Assembly: GCA_003281625.1 (NCBI GenBank)
Contig: QCBL01000005.1
Coordinates: forward strand, 16,035-80,034
DNA length: 64,000 bases
DNA from: Prochlorococcus sp. AG-347-I04
GTDB taxonomy: Bacteria > Cyanobacteriota > Cyanobacteriia > PCC-6307 > Cyanobiaceae
Direction: 5' to 3'
Shown: piece after piece, positions 25,350-34,372 of the stretch
How positions within the stretch are numbered: position 1 is the first letter of the stretch
Layout: each line of letters begins with the position of its first letter
Program-made: the position numbers and the translations under genes
Notes under the pieces: generated by a model
The model's database searches: none
The model's input: the letters and a program-made list of their open reading frames with translations, nothing else
What the model was told of the DNA's origin: nothing

Positions 25350-26057
25350 ATGAGAACCATTTTAATAAGTGGAGCCAATAGAGGTATTGGCCTAAACATT
25401 GCACATAAAGAATTAAAAGAGGGCAATAGGATTAGTGTTGGAATAAGAGATTTAGAATCATTAAAAGGAAGCGTTATTGATCCAAACAAATGGCCAAAAG
25501 GGAGGATAATAATCAACCACTATGAAGCATTAAAAAAAATTACAGCCGAAAATTGGATAAAAAACACCGTAGATAAATTTGGAGGATTTGATTCAGTAAT
25601 TAATTGTTCTGGAGTATTATCGAAAGTTCCTTTCTTGTTTAAAGATGGTGATGAAGAAGATATTTTAAATACACTAAATATTAACTTTTTGGCAATTTGG
25701 AATTTATGTAGGCTTTCTTGGGATCATTTATGTAACTCGAGAAGAGGAAGAATTATTGTTCTAGTTTCAATGAGTGGGAAAAGATCCAAAGGGGATTTAG
25801 CCGCTTATTCTTCTTCAAAGTTTGCTTTGATGGGATTATGCCAAACAATGAAAAACAAAGGTTGGGATAAAAATATAAGGATTTCTGCAATTTGCCCAAG
25901 TTGGGTTAATACAGAAATGGCCCAAAATATTTCTTCCCTAGACAAATCAAGCATGACTCAGCCTGAAGATATTGCTGAAATATGCTCAACTTTATTAAAG
26001 TTACCTACTCAATCAGTTCCATTTGAAATTGCATTAAATTGTAATTATGAAATTTAA
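25350..26057 (+). CDS. Short-chain dehydrogenase/reductase
   Basis: A 235-residue classical SDR: cofactor motif S-G-A-N-R-G-I-G (residues 7-14), N-C-S-G near 85-88, catalytic S140, Y153 and K157 (Y-S-S-S-K). The substrate is unknown. It starts 7 bases after crtL-e and is probably co-transcribed with it. Its stop overlaps the convergent GIY-YIG gene by 4 bases. Confidence 0.8.
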   Translation: MRTILISGANRGIGLNIAHKELKEGNRISVGIRDLESLKGSVIDPNKWPKGRIIINHYEALKKITAENWIKNTVDKFGGFDSVINCSGVLSKVPFLFKDGDEEDILNTLNINFLAIWNLCRLSWDHLCNSRRGRIIVLVSMSGKRSKGDLAAYSSSKFALMGLCQTMKNKGWDKNIRISAICPSWVNTEMAQNISSLDKSSMTQPEDIAEICSTLLKLPTQSVPFEIALNCNYEI

Positions 26058-26596
26058 CCTAAAATGAAAATTAAGTAAGCCATTGAAAGCATTGCAATTG
26101 CAATAAATAAACCTTTTATTCGATTAGTTAACAATGAAAAAAGAGATAAATCTTCAGAAAAGTATCCGCCAAAACTACCTGTAACAAATAATATAACCAT
26201 TGGTATAGATGCCATTCCGAAAGAATAAGATATAGATCTTACAAATCCAAAATTTAAATAATTAAAAATAAAAGAACCTAATGAAAACAATAAAAAAGAT
26301 GCAAATAAAGTAATGGAAACTTCAGCATCCAAAGTATGAGGTAAGCTACCCTTTAATTCAAATTGCTTTTTACATTCTCTTATTTGTCCTTTAGAAAGCT
26401 TTAAGTAACCAGTTTCAGGGATTCTTTGCGACTTATATTTTCTTAGTAATCTTGCTTCAAGAGTTTCTGGCTCCTTAGTCATAATTGATGTTAATAATTC
26501 ATCTGGCTTTAATTTTTTAATTTTCTTTTCGAGATTATCTGTTTTCCCAATCCTATAAAGGTCTCCCACTCTAATAAGGTAAACATATCCCGACAT
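26054..26596 (-). CDS. GIY-YIG/T5orf172-like domain fused to membrane helices
   Basis: A 180-residue protein. The N-terminal 22 residues (G-Y-V-Y-L-I-R...Y-R-I-G-K-T-D-N-L) match the opening of GIY-YIG/T5orf172 domains, which extends to about residue 90. The C-terminal half has three hydrophobic helices (about 98-120, 127-145, 158-178). A nuclease-type fold tethered to the membrane is unusual. The arginine and glutamate needed for catalysis are possibly R65 or nearby, not firmly identified. It is a single convergent gene. Confidence 0.6.
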   Translation of the reverse strand: MSGYVYLIRVGDLYRIGKTDNLEKKIKKLKPDELLTSIMTKEPETLEARLLRKYKSQRIPETGYLKLSKGQIRECKKQFELKGSLPHTLDAEVSITLFASFLLFSLGSFIFNYLNFGFVRSISYSFGMASIPMVILFVTGSFGGYFSEDLSLFSLLTNRIKGLFIAIAMLSMAYLIFILG

Positions 26597-26670
26597 TTGC
26601 GTTGTAAAATTAATACTGTTCCTATTTAAATAATACTAAAAGAATTAAGGAAATTAAAAGTTTTTACAAT

Positions 26671-27330
26671 ATGAAAAACGATATTTTATATTCATTTCGA
26701 AGATGTCCATATGCAATTCGTGCAAGATGGGCCCTATTAATTTGCGAAATAAAAGTAGAGATAAGAGAAATTGATTTAAAAAATAAACCTCTAGATTTTT
26801 TAAATAAATCTAAGACAAACACGGTTCCAATACTCATAAAAAAAAATAGTGAAGTTATTGAAGAAAGCCTTGAAATCATCTTATGGGCACTCTCAGAGTC
26901 TAAAAAAGAAAACATTAATTTAACTTATTTTCCTGAAAACAAAAAGGAAGAAATTTTTGAAATAATTAATGAAAACGATAACGAATTCAAATATCATCTA
27001 GATCGATTTAAATATGCCACAAGATATAAAGATAGTGATGAAGAATTTCATTTTACAAATGCTATTAAATTTATTAAGAGATGGAACGAACTACTTGCAG
27101 AAAACAAATATTTTTTTGGAGATATCCCCACAATCGCTGATTGGTCTGTTTGGCCTTTTGTAAGACAATTTAAAATCGCTTGTGAAAGTCAAAAAAGGAT
27201 AAATTATTTTGAACCCTCGATAAAAAACTGGTTAGATTCATTTGAGAAAAATAAAGAATTTAAAACCTTAATGTATAAATACGAATTATGGGAACCAAAT
27301 TATAGAAAGAATTATTTTCCTTTTAATTAA
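26671..27330 (+). CDS. Glutathione S-transferase family protein
   Basis: A 219-residue protein with a thioredoxin-like N-terminal domain containing R-R-C-P-Y-A (C12), the glutathione-binding V-P-I-L and the E-E-S-L-E-I-I motif (about residues 64-70), followed by an all-helical C-terminal domain. The C-P-Y-A motif is like glutaredoxin-2/omega-type GSTs. Substrate unknown. Confidence 0.8.
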   Translation: MKNDILYSFRRCPYAIRARWALLICEIKVEIREIDLKNKPLDFLNKSKTNTVPILIKKNSEVIEESLEIILWALSESKKENINLTYFPENKKEEIFEIINENDNEFKYHLDRFKYATRYKDSDEEFHFTNAIKFIKRWNELLAENKYFFGDIPTIADWSVWPFVRQFKIACESQKRINYFEPSIKNWLDSFEKNKEFKTLMYKYELWEPNYRKNYFPFN

Positions 27331-27584
27331 CTTTCTAACAACTTCCTTTTTTCAATAATTCTTGCTAACTCCAAAAAATATCCTGCAGTCCTAAATTTTC
27401 CAATATTTTTTTCCTTAAAATCAAGATCGCTTCTAATTTCAGCAGTCTCCGCCATTAGCAAATCTAGATCATTTGATCCAAGACTATACAATTCTCCTAG
27501 TTCGATTTCCCTTCCGAGTAAATGACTCCTGAACCACTTCCCTTTATTTTCTTGAGGTGGAATATCGTAGGGAGTAAATGACAT
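27327..27584 (-). CDS. Small conserved-looking protein (85 aa)
   Basis: An 85-residue soluble protein. A Pro/Gln-rich N-terminus (F-T-P-Y-D-I-P-P-Q-E-N-K-G-K-W-F-R) precedes an acidic central helix and a basic tail. No domain recognised. It overlaps the GST stop by 4 bases and is 37 bases from gltS, to which it is convergent in neither case: both it and gltS are on the minus strand. Confidence 0.55.
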   Translation of the reverse strand: MSFTPYDIPPQENKGKWFRSHLLGREIELGELYSLGSNDLDLLMAETAEIRSDLDFKEKNIGKFRTAGYFLELARIIEKRKLLES

Positions 27585-27620
27585 TAAAATAAAATTTAGG
27601 CTAATACTATTCTAGGGTTC

Positions 27621-29003
27621 TTATTGAAACTTTTTCATCTCTACTCTATTAAAAATCAATGCAATAAAAAGAATTGCGAATGTAATTAGGGCACAAATTT
27701 CTGTCCAATAATCTAACCCAATTTTAGAAATCATTAATGGTGCAAGAACTGTGAATAGTCCCCCAGAAAGAATTAACTGGGCGAAAAGCTGTTTTGACGT
27801 AAAAATTGGTAAAGTCTTAGAAATATTTTTAGGATCTGCAAGCCTTAAAAGAAGTAACCCAGAAGCTACTACACCTGTAGAATTACCAAACTCTATCAAG
27901 CTTTTTTCAAACCAATAATCATCAAAAATAAAGTAAGCAAAATAAGCAATACAGATTAAATTCCAAAATAAACCGAAAATAGTAAACACTAAAATAAGTA
28001 TCCAATTATCAAAAACAACTGCGATATCTAAACTCGCCATAGCTGTAAAAATCAATAGGTCTGTAGATAAAATACCAATTTCCCTTTGGAGAATATTTGA
28101 AATAAATTCTGTATTTTTGGTTTTCTCCAAAATATATCTTATAAGGAGCGAACCTATAAGAATAAAAGGGAATACTGGTAGTGAAAAAATAATTTCCTTA
28201 GAAAAATCACCAAAAGAACTTGAAATACTCCTTAAAAATTTTAGTAGCAAAACTCCAAAAGAGATTGCCAAACCAGAGAAACCAAGATTTACTACAAAAA
28301 TTCTTAAATCTGCAAAAATTCCTATCTTATTTTTTTCCTTTAGGTTATCTTTTTGTTCAAGAATTTCCTCCGTATCTGAAAGACCTAGAGTTCTACCAAG
28401 AAAAATAAATATGCTTCCCAATATTGAAGACGATAAAAGACCCATTGTTGCCATAGCCAAGCCAAGATCTAAACCATTTTGAAAACCAAGTTTATTAAAA
28501 CTTTCTCCGATTATTGTTGCAGCTCCATGACCACCCTCAAAACCGACCTCTATTAAACATCCCATTAGAGGATTTACATCCATAGATGGCGGCAAAAAAT
28601 ATTTAACAACTAGACCGCCAATGAAAAATTGTCCGAAACCTAGAGAAAGAGCTAGTAGAAATTGATTAAAGATTGGTTTAACTAAACCATTTATATTGGG
28701 GATAGGTCTTCCCATCATTAAAGTTGCGAAGACTAAAGATAAAAGAGGCGTAGGAAATTTACTCCAAACATTGATTGTTTCTTTTGGCAAAAAGTGTATA
28801 GCTCCAAATGGACCTATAGATATACCTAAAATTCCTGATATAACTGCTATCGGCAATCCAAATCTCTCAAGTTGAACAGCTAGTTTAAATTTCCTCCCAA
28901 AAATCAATAAAAAAAATATAACTAATAATCCCAAAAAACTTATTGATAGTGAATATGAAAAAATATCTTTATTCTGAAGAGAAAAAAAATCCAATGATTT
29001 CAA
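27621..29003 (-). CDS. gltS: Sodium/glutamate symporter-like protein (GltS, ESS family)
   Basis: A 460-residue membrane protein with about 12 helices arranged in two halves. The first half contains G-F-E-G-G-H-G-A-A-T-I-I-G-E-S and the second G-N-S-T-G-V-V-A-S-G-L-L-L-L, both like the loops of the glutamate:sodium symporter family. It presumably takes up glutamate or a related anion across the plasma membrane. Substrate inferred from family only. Confidence 0.75.
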   Translation of the reverse strand: MKSLDFFSLQNKDIFSYSLSISFLGLLVIFFLLIFGRKFKLAVQLERFGLPIAVISGILGISIGPFGAIHFLPKETINVWSKFPTPLLSLVFATLMMGRPIPNINGLVKPIFNQFLLALSLGFGQFFIGGLVVKYFLPPSMDVNPLMGCLIEVGFEGGHGAATIIGESFNKLGFQNGLDLGLAMATMGLLSSSILGSIFIFLGRTLGLSDTEEILEQKDNLKEKNKIGIFADLRIFVVNLGFSGLAISFGVLLLKFLRSISSSFGDFSKEIIFSLPVFPFILIGSLLIRYILEKTKNTEFISNILQREIGILSTDLLIFTAMASLDIAVVFDNWILILVFTIFGLFWNLICIAYFAYFIFDDYWFEKSLIEFGNSTGVVASGLLLLRLADPKNISKTLPIFTSKQLFAQLILSGGLFTVLAPLMISKIGLDYWTEICALITFAILFIALIFNRVEMKKFQ

Positions 29004-29050
29004 AACGTATAATTATCAATCTAAATTAATAAACAAAATTTTTCAAATAA

Positions 29051-29077
29051 AAAAGGCTCCAATAAGAGGAGCCTTTT
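29051..29077 (-). terminator. Strong terminator downstream of pcb
   Basis: AAAAGGCTCC (29051-29060) pairs with GGAGCCTTTT (29068-29077) over a 7-base loop, a 10-bp perfect stem 25 bases after the pcb stop. On the minus strand the stem is followed by a run of T, as needed to end the pcb message. Confidence 0.9.
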
Positions 29078-29101
29078 AATATTAGTAGTGAAATTAGATT
29101 A

Positions 29102-30160
29102 TTAATCCTTAAGAGTAATCGTTGCACTATCAATATTACTGATAGCATTTGTAACTCTCTTGAAATCAAATCCTAGTGCTCTTAAAGCATGCCATAGATG
29201 ACCTTGAATAAAGAAGAATCCAAAATAGTAATGAACATTTGCTAACCAAGCTCTTGAAGTAAAAACACCATCTGGAAGGTCAACAGTATCAACCCAATAA
29301 GGAGATATACTGAATTTCAATTCAAGTGGTTCTCCAAAGAACTCAACTGGATAAACAGTTGTGTTAGATGCACTCCAGAATGCTGCAATAATAGCCATCC
29401 AGCCTATACCAGCAAGTGACCATGAAAGAACTGCTTCTGCAGATAAAAGACCTTTACCTTTGAATTTAGTAAATTCACCAACTTGTTTTGTAGCTATGTG
29501 CCATGCTCCCCCAGTAATCAAGACAAATGCTAAGAAGGCATGACCTCCCATGACATCCTCAAGACTATCTATTAGAAGGAAGTCTGTTTGATGATTCCAA
29601 ATTTTAGCTAAATTTAAATCATATTCAACAGGTCTAACTGCACCAATAGCTGGATCGTATACACCGTGAACTCTAGCCCATTCAACAAGAAGAATTACGG
29701 CAAAACCAAGAATGATTAAGTGATGACCAAGGATAAAAGTCAATTTATCTGGATTATCCCATTCAATATTGAATTTTCTAGCCCTCGCAACTTCAGATTC
29801 TTCTAAGTTTCCAGGTAATAGTAAAGAGTGGAGTAGTCCTCCAGCAGCAAGTACCATAGAGGAAACTAGATGAACAATTGCTATAGCCAGTACTGGCTTA
29901 GTATCTCCCATTAAAACACCATCAGCATCAAACCCTATACCAAGGGTTGCCAAATGAGGAAGAGCAATAAGAGGTTGTTGACCCATTGGGACACTAGGGT
30001 CAAATCTTGATAGTTCGAAAAGAGTGAAAGCACCAGCCCAGAAAACAATTAATCCTGCATGAGCGACATGAGCAGCAATAAATTTTCCTGAGCGATTAGC
30101 TACACCTGAATTACCAGCCCACCATCCATAGGTGACGTCTGGATTACCATAGGTTTGCAT
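29102..30160 (-). CDS. pcbA: Divinyl-chlorophyll a/b-binding light-harvesting protein Pcb
   Basis: A 352-residue, six-helix thylakoid protein of the IsiA/CP43 family, the main antenna of Prochlorococcus in place of phycobilisomes. It begins M-Q-T-Y-G-N-P and has the helix-bound histidines in [32 protein letters not shown] and G-H-L-W-H. The protein lacks the large lumenal loop of CP43. It is followed by a strong terminator; the 331-bp gap upstream should hold its promoter, though I could not fix the -10 element. Confidence 0.95.
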   Translation of the reverse strand: MQTYGNPDVTYGWWAGNSGVANRSGKFIAAHVAHAGLIVFWAGAFTLFELSRFDPSVPMGQQPLIALPHLATLGIGFDADGVLMGDTKPVLAIAIVHLVSSMVLAAGGLLHSLLLPGNLEESEVARARKFNIEWDNPDKLTFILGHHLIILGFAVILLVEWARVHGVYDPAIGAVRPVEYDLNLAKIWNHQTDFLLIDSLEDVMGGHAFLAFVLITGGAWHIATKQVGEFTKFKGKGLLSAEAVLSWSLAGIGWMAIIAAFWSASNTTVYPVEFFGEPLELKFSISPYWVDTVDLPDGVFTSRAWLANVHYYFGFFFIQGHLWHALRALGFDFKRVTNAISNIDSATITLKD

Positions 30161-30491
30161 TTAGGAAATGATTAGCTTAAACGTTTTGAGAATACTTTAT
30201 ATTTAATCAAACGGTTGAATTCATAACAAAATTGTAAAGGTTGTTAATTCCAGGAATGTATACCTATACATAAAGACTAGAAAGGGGTTGGGCATCAAAT
30301 CTTAGTAACCGCAATGGAATTTAATTAAATTTCTTAGGAAAAATAAAAAATTTTGAGAAAATTAAAAACTACCTTTTGGATAGATCTTTTTTTGCTGACA
30401 TAATTTACTTTTGCATCATAAAACTGCATGAAGTCTTGTCTTATAAGAAATAATTTACTAAGACTTAGGATAAGGTTCCAATAATTTATTT
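30161..30491. other. Intergenic region between divergent pcbA and a 58-aa gene
   Basis: A 331-bp AT-rich gap that must contain the pcbA promoter and 5' leader on the minus strand and the start region of the small gene at 30492. I see no open frame longer than 18 codons, no clear terminator and no tRNA-like fold. AT-rich hexamers that could act as -10 elements are too frequent to choose one. Confidence 0.4.
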
Positions 30492-30668
30492 ATGACAGCT
30501 TCCCAAAAGATATCTGGCAGTGTCTCATTGGAGATGAAATCAGAAGTGCATTACAAGCAAGTTGCTGAAATTTATCGCAAATCAAAGCAGTATATTCACA
30601 TGATTGATTTATATCCAATTTTGCAAAGCACCTTAATAGATTGTAAAGACGAAAATTTGGTTAAATAA
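30492..30668 (+). CDS. 58-aa hypothetical protein upstream of pcbA
   Basis: ATG at 30492 opens a 58-codon frame ending TAA. The product is a soluble, mixed-charge, helical-looking protein with Y-K-Q-V-A-E-I-Y-R-K-S-K-Q-Y-I-H at residues 21-36 and a single cysteine near the end. The amino acid usage looks natural and the frame fills an otherwise empty space. I recognise no family. Confidence 0.55.
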   Translation: MTASQKISGSVSLEMKSEVHYKQVAEIYRKSKQYIHMIDLYPILQSTLIDCKDENLVK

Positions 30669-30705
30669 ATTCTTAAAATTTTTAAAAGCCCAAGAGACTT
30701 TTATT

Positions 30706-30945
30706 TTATGCAGCCAATCCATAATTCATAAATGATTTCTTAATAATCCCTTTGCAAAATTGAGCATTATAAATAGGTTCAGGATTCCAAGGTTTATCTT
30801 GACCATAGGGAGAACTTTTCCAATGAACTCCAGGTTTAAATAAACCATTTTCTCTAAATCTAGAGAGAATTACCTCAGATATTCCTAATTCTGCTGAGGC
30901 ATGAGCTGAATCCAGCCAAATATTTTCCTCCATAAATTTTTCCAA
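30706..30945 (-). CDS. Small helix-turn-helix-like protein
   Basis: A 79-residue protein. S-A-E-L-G-I-S-E-V-I-L-S-R-F-R-E-N-G-L-F (about residues 17-36) looks like the helix-turn-helix of excisionase/MerR-like proteins ("position by name, then G-x-F"), followed by P-G-V-H-W-K. A second ATG at residue 5 is an alternative start. It may bind DNA; target unknown. It lies between the 58-aa gene and other small minus-strand genes. Confidence 0.5.
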   Translation of the reverse strand: MEKFMEENIWLDSAHASAELGISEVILSRFRENGLFKPGVHWKSSPYGQDKPWNPEPIYNAQFCKGIIKKSFMNYGLAA

Positions 30946-31061
30946 TATTTGATATACCTTGATAGCGCTTATTTGAAGTTTTTGGAAGGTTAAATCTCTT
31001 AAAAGATAAATATTTTGTAGTAATTTTATTTTTATTCTAGATTCTTAAAATATTTCAAATT

Positions 31062-31364
31062 CTAGGAGATATAAAAGGGAGAACATTTACTTAAAAATAT
31101 TTTATTATTTTCGACTGCGGCTTTTAGTTTCGATTTATTTTTTAAGTATTCATTTGATATAGAGTATTTTTTCGCGAGATTTAACCAACCTTCTTCCCAT
31201 ATTTCCTTATTGAATAACTCTTCCTCAGAAACCTCCAAATTAATATCAACATCTAATACGGAAACTAGCAAAAAAGTAATTTCATCTCCTGAATGAAATT
31301 TATCAATCAATACGAAATGTCTTAAACCTTTAATTGGTTTTTTTGAAGTCCAATAGCAATCCAC
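31062..31364 (-). CDS. TIGR02450-like Trp-containing small protein
   Basis: A 100-residue protein beginning near W-T-S-K-K-P-I-K-G-L-R-H-F and with I-W-E-E-G-W-L-N-L at about residues 54-62. The pattern W-T-x-x-x-P then H-F, a beta-rich middle and a W-x-x-G-W motif is that of the short Trp-rich proteins of marine picocyanobacteria and some proteobacteria. Function unknown. Confidence 0.6.
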   Translation of the reverse strand: MDCYWTSKKPIKGLRHFVLIDKFHSGDEITFLLVSVLDVDINLEVSEEELFNKEIWEEGWLNLAKKYSISNEYLKNKSKLKAAVENNKIFLSKCSPFYIS

Positions 31365-31380
31365 AGTTTAATTATTGATT

Positions 31381-31602
31381 TTATTTATTTTTGGCAATAT
31401 TTTTATATTCTTTCCTAATTTCATCTAATAAGCTTTTTCTTTTCTTGAGATAATCCTTAGATTCAGTTTCTGTCAATTCAAATCTTTCATTTTTTGTCAA
31501 ATTCATCCATTTGTACAAATTACTTTTGCTAAATTTTAAACTTTTATTTTTTTTAAAAGCGTCTTTATATTTATAAAATTTGAGGAATATAAAATTAAAC
31601 AT
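31381..31602 (-). CDS. Small basic hypothetical protein
   Basis: A 73-residue, very basic protein (many Lys) with a hydrophobic first turn (F-N-F-I-F-L-K-F) and a helical, Lys/Glu-rich remainder (K-W-M-N-L-T-K-N-E-R-F-E-L). It sits 16 bases upstream of the preceding minus-strand gene and may share a transcript with it. No family recognised. Confidence 0.45.
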   Translation of the reverse strand: MFNFIFLKFYKYKDAFKKNKSLKFSKSNLYKWMNLTKNERFELTETESKDYLKKRKSLLDEIRKEYKNIAKNK

Positions 31603-31648
31603 TAATTAAAAAAACGATATTTATATTCAAATTTTAGTGTCTATAAGA

Positions 31649-32923
31649 TTAAAACAAGTTACTTTTTAGCCATTTTTCTAGTTTAACTTCGTCATCAAAT
31701 GAAATCAGCTCTTCTTTATTTCCATTATCTGACTGATCAAAAAGCCTGATAGCAAATTCTCCTTTAACTGCCTCATCATCACCAATAACAATAATGCTTT
31801 TAGATTTAAGTTTATTAGCCTTTTTAAATTGTTTAGAAAACGAGGCTCCACTTAAATCCAACTCGACTAATAAATCATAATTTCTTAATTTTCTAGATAA
31901 ATTCATAGCTAATGGTTCAGCAATTAAGCCTTGATTAATAATATAAATATCTGTATTTCTTGGAACTTCAAGATGTTTTCCCGCTAATAAAATTAATCTT
32001 TCTAAACCAATAGCGAATCCAATTGCAGGGGTATTTGGCCCTCCCATTTGTTTTATTAAATCATCGTATCTTCCTCCTCCACAAACAGTGGCTTGGGAGC
32101 CCAAAGCACCACTAGTAATTTCAAAGGCTGTATGGGTATAATAATCTAAACCTCTTACTAGATTATAATTTTCAACGTAAGGAATTTTCAAAAACTCTAA
32201 TTGTTTTTTAAAATCTGAATATCTTTTATGACTTTTTTCAGACAAAAAATTAAATAATCTTGGGGCATTTTTAAGAACTTTTTTAGTTTGAATATTCTTA
32301 GAGTCCAAAATCCTTAAAGGATTTTTAGTAATTCTATTCTGAGAATCTAAATCTAGAGAATCTTTATTTATTGCTAGCCATTTTAAAAAGGATTTTTGAA
32401 AATTTGATCTATCATCAAAATCGCCCAACGTATTTATTTCAAGATTAAGTTCTTTTATTCCTAATTTACCTAAGATATCCCAAGCTAAAGCAATAATTTC
32501 AACATCACTTCTGACAGAATCGTATCCTATAAACTCTACGCCTAACTGATGAAACTGTCTTTGCCTGCCAGCTTGAGGTCTTTCATATCGAAACATAGGT
32601 CCCATGTACCATAGTTTTTGAAGAGGATTAGACAACATTCCATTTTGTATTAATGCCCGTGCTACTGAGGCAGTTCCTTCAGGCCTAAGAGTGCAGGATC
32701 TCTCCCCTCTATCGAGAAATGTATACATTTCCTTACTGACGACATCAGTGCCTTCACCAATTCCTCTTATAAATAATTCGGTCATTTCCAAAATTGGTGT
32801 TCTTATTTCTTTAATAGATGCTCTTGCAAGCTGCTCTAATAAAATTTTCTCAACGTTTTGCCACTTTATTAATTGATCAGGCAATAGGTCTACTGTTCCT
32901 CTAAGATTTTTTAAGTTATTCAA
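31649..32923 (-). CDS. hisS: Histidyl-tRNA synthetase
   Basis: A class II synthetase charging tRNA-His. Visible are the N-terminal L-R-G-T-V-D-L-L-P-D-Q, motif 2 (F-R-Y-E-R-P-Q-A-G-R-Q-R-Q-F-H-Q), the histidine-binding L-V-R-G-L-D-Y-Y-T and G-G-G-R-Y-D-D-L, and a C-terminal anticodon-binding domain. A longer frame opens with ATG at 32995, but family members begin a few residues before L-R-G-T; I prefer the TTG at 32923, giving 424 residues. Confidence 0.92.
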   Translation of the reverse strand: MNNLKNLRGTVDLLPDQLIKWQNVEKILLEQLARASIKEIRTPILEMTELFIRGIGEGTDVVSKEMYTFLDRGERSCTLRPEGTASVARALIQNGMLSNPLQKLWYMGPMFRYERPQAGRQRQFHQLGVEFIGYDSVRSDVEIIALAWDILGKLGIKELNLEINTLGDFDDRSNFQKSFLKWLAINKDSLDLDSQNRITKNPLRILDSKNIQTKKVLKNAPRLFNFLSEKSHKRYSDFKKQLEFLKIPYVENYNLVRGLDYYTHTAFEITSGALGSQATVCGGGRYDDLIKQMGGPNTPAIGFAIGLERLILLAGKHLEVPRNTDIYIINQGLIAEPLAMNLSRKLRNYDLLVELDLSGASFSKQFKKANKLKSKSIIVIGDDEAVKGEFAIRLFDQSDNGNKEELISFDDEVKLEKWLKSNLF

Positions 32924-33021
32924 AGTTCTAAAAAATAATTCAAAATTTTTAATTAAAGTAGTAATTAATCTTTGATTAGTAGTTCTGTGGGACAATTTTA
33001 ATTTAACATTAAGAAAAACTA

Positions 33022-33444
33022 TTGGAAATTAATAAAAATAAAGAGAATCAGCATTGTGGTACAAAACCAAAAAAAATTGCTTTTGGAATTGCGCCTCTTG
33101 GAATAATTTCAATAGGAATAGTACCAATGGGAGTCATAAGTATTGGAGTAGTCCCAATGGGTGTATTTTCTTTTGGCGCAGTAGCAATGGGAATAGTCAA
33201 TTTATCAGTAGTTGGTATGGGAATTATTTCTGCCGGGGTTACCACTATGGGGATATGGGAGTATTCACCTAATTCTCAGAACAATCAACATAATCATTCC
33301 AAACAAATTTCAAATTCAAACAAAGGAAATATTATGTCAAATATATTTAACACTAAAGAAGAAGCTGAAAAGGCTGCATCAAAATACGGATGTGTTGGAG
33401 CTCATGAAATGGGTAAAAAATGGATGCCTTGTGAGATGAACTAA
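33022..33444 (+). CDS. Decapeptide-repeat hydrophobic protein fused to a DUF3721 domain
   Basis: A 140-residue protein (TTG start). Residues 21-80 are six near-perfect decapeptides of the form I-G-I-V-P-M-G-V-I-S. A polar linker with N/H/S follows, then residues 108-138 form a DUF3721-type module (F-N-T-K-E-E-A-E-K-A-A, then C-V-G-A-H-E-M-G-K-K-W-M-P-C), whose two cysteines may bind a metal or a disulfide partner. An AAAGGA precedes an in-frame ATG (33334, residue 105), so the DUF3721 part might also be made alone. Function unknown. Confidence 0.7.
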   Translation: MEINKNKENQHCGTKPKKIAFGIAPLGIISIGIVPMGVISIGVVPMGVFSFGAVAMGIVNLSVVGMGIISAGVTTMGIWEYSPNSQNNQHNHSKQISNSNKGNIMSNIFNTKEEAEKAASKYGCVGAHEMGKKWMPCEMN

Positions 33445-33474
33445 ATATTTTCCTACTCAAAAATCTAATAACTA

Positions 33475-34254
33475 TTAATTCAAAATCTCTACGCTAAAAT
33501 CAAGATTTTTTGCCTCTTCAGTAGTTAATTTTCTTGACCAAGCTCCTTGTACGGGACTATTCCATCTGAAACCAGCATTTTTAGCTAAAGACCTATCTTC
33601 ATAACTCACCAATGCCTTGTACAAAAACCTCGGTTCAGTAGCTTTAAGTAAAATTTCCTCTAAATTATCGCATTTTTTGAAAACCTCAGAAATATAAAAG
33701 CAATCAGATAAAGCTCTGTGTAAATTCCAAACTGGTATTGAAAAAGATAAAGCCAGATCTGTCACTGAAGGCCTAGTTTTCAGTGATTTTTGAAAAGACC
33801 AATTAATATCCTCTAAACTACAAATCCATTTCTTATTAAGTTGAGGCAATCTTCCTGTCCCAAACCATTTCTTATCAAACTCAACATTATGGGCAACAAT
33901 GAAATCCGAACAATCAACAAGTTTTAAAAAGAAATTTAATCCATCTTCCCATGGTTGAGAAATATTAGTTACTTCTGCAGATATCCCATTTACATGCTCG
34001 GCTTCATTGTTATTAACTGGGAATAAAAATGAAACTTGTGAAAGTACACACTTAAAGGATACATCAAATAAAATGCAACCTATTTCTATCACTTCATCCT
34101 TATTTATGTCTAAACCTGTTGTTTCAGTATCAAGAATTAAAATTTTATCAATTTTTTTATTTTGATTATTATTACTGTTTTGAGAGGGCTCACTGTTAAT
34201 TTGATCTTGAAGAAAATCCAATTGATTTAATTCTTTTTTGTTAAATAGTTCCAA
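33475..34254 (-). CDS. DnaQ-like 3'-5' exonuclease (DEDDh)
   Basis: A 259-residue protein with an exonuclease domain from about residue 36: L-D-T-E-T-T-G (D42, E44), V-A-H-N-V-E-F-D and N-L-H-R-A-L-S-D, the three Exo motifs with the His of the DEDDh class. The first 35 residues are polar and disordered. The C-terminal ~50 residues (K-N-A-G-F-R-W-N-S-P-V-Q-G-A-W-S-R) form a small extra domain. It resembles the epsilon subunit of DNA polymerase III but could be a stand-alone nuclease. Confidence 0.85.
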   Translation of the reverse strand: MELFNKKELNQLDFLQDQINSEPSQNSNNNQNKKIDKILILDTETTGLDINKDEVIEIGCILFDVSFKCVLSQVSFLFPVNNNEAEHVNGISAEVTNISQPWEDGLNFFLKLVDCSDFIVAHNVEFDKKWFGTGRLPQLNKKWICSLEDINWSFQKSLKTRPSVTDLALSFSIPVWNLHRALSDCFYISEVFKKCDNLEEILLKATEPRFLYKALVSYEDRSLAKNAGFRWNSPVQGAWSRKLTTEEAKNLDFSVEILN

Positions 34255-34372
34255 TTAACCGAAAATACTTTTTTTTATCTTGACGCATTTAATAAATATT
34301 TCTTATAAATTAATATAAATTAAGAAAAATGATTAAAAAATAATCCTTGAAAAACTCTTAGATTTATAAAAG

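Noticed and set aside
32924..32995. ATG at 32995 as hisS start
   Set aside because: Adds 24 residues not expected for HisRS; the conserved N-terminus begins next to TTG 32923.
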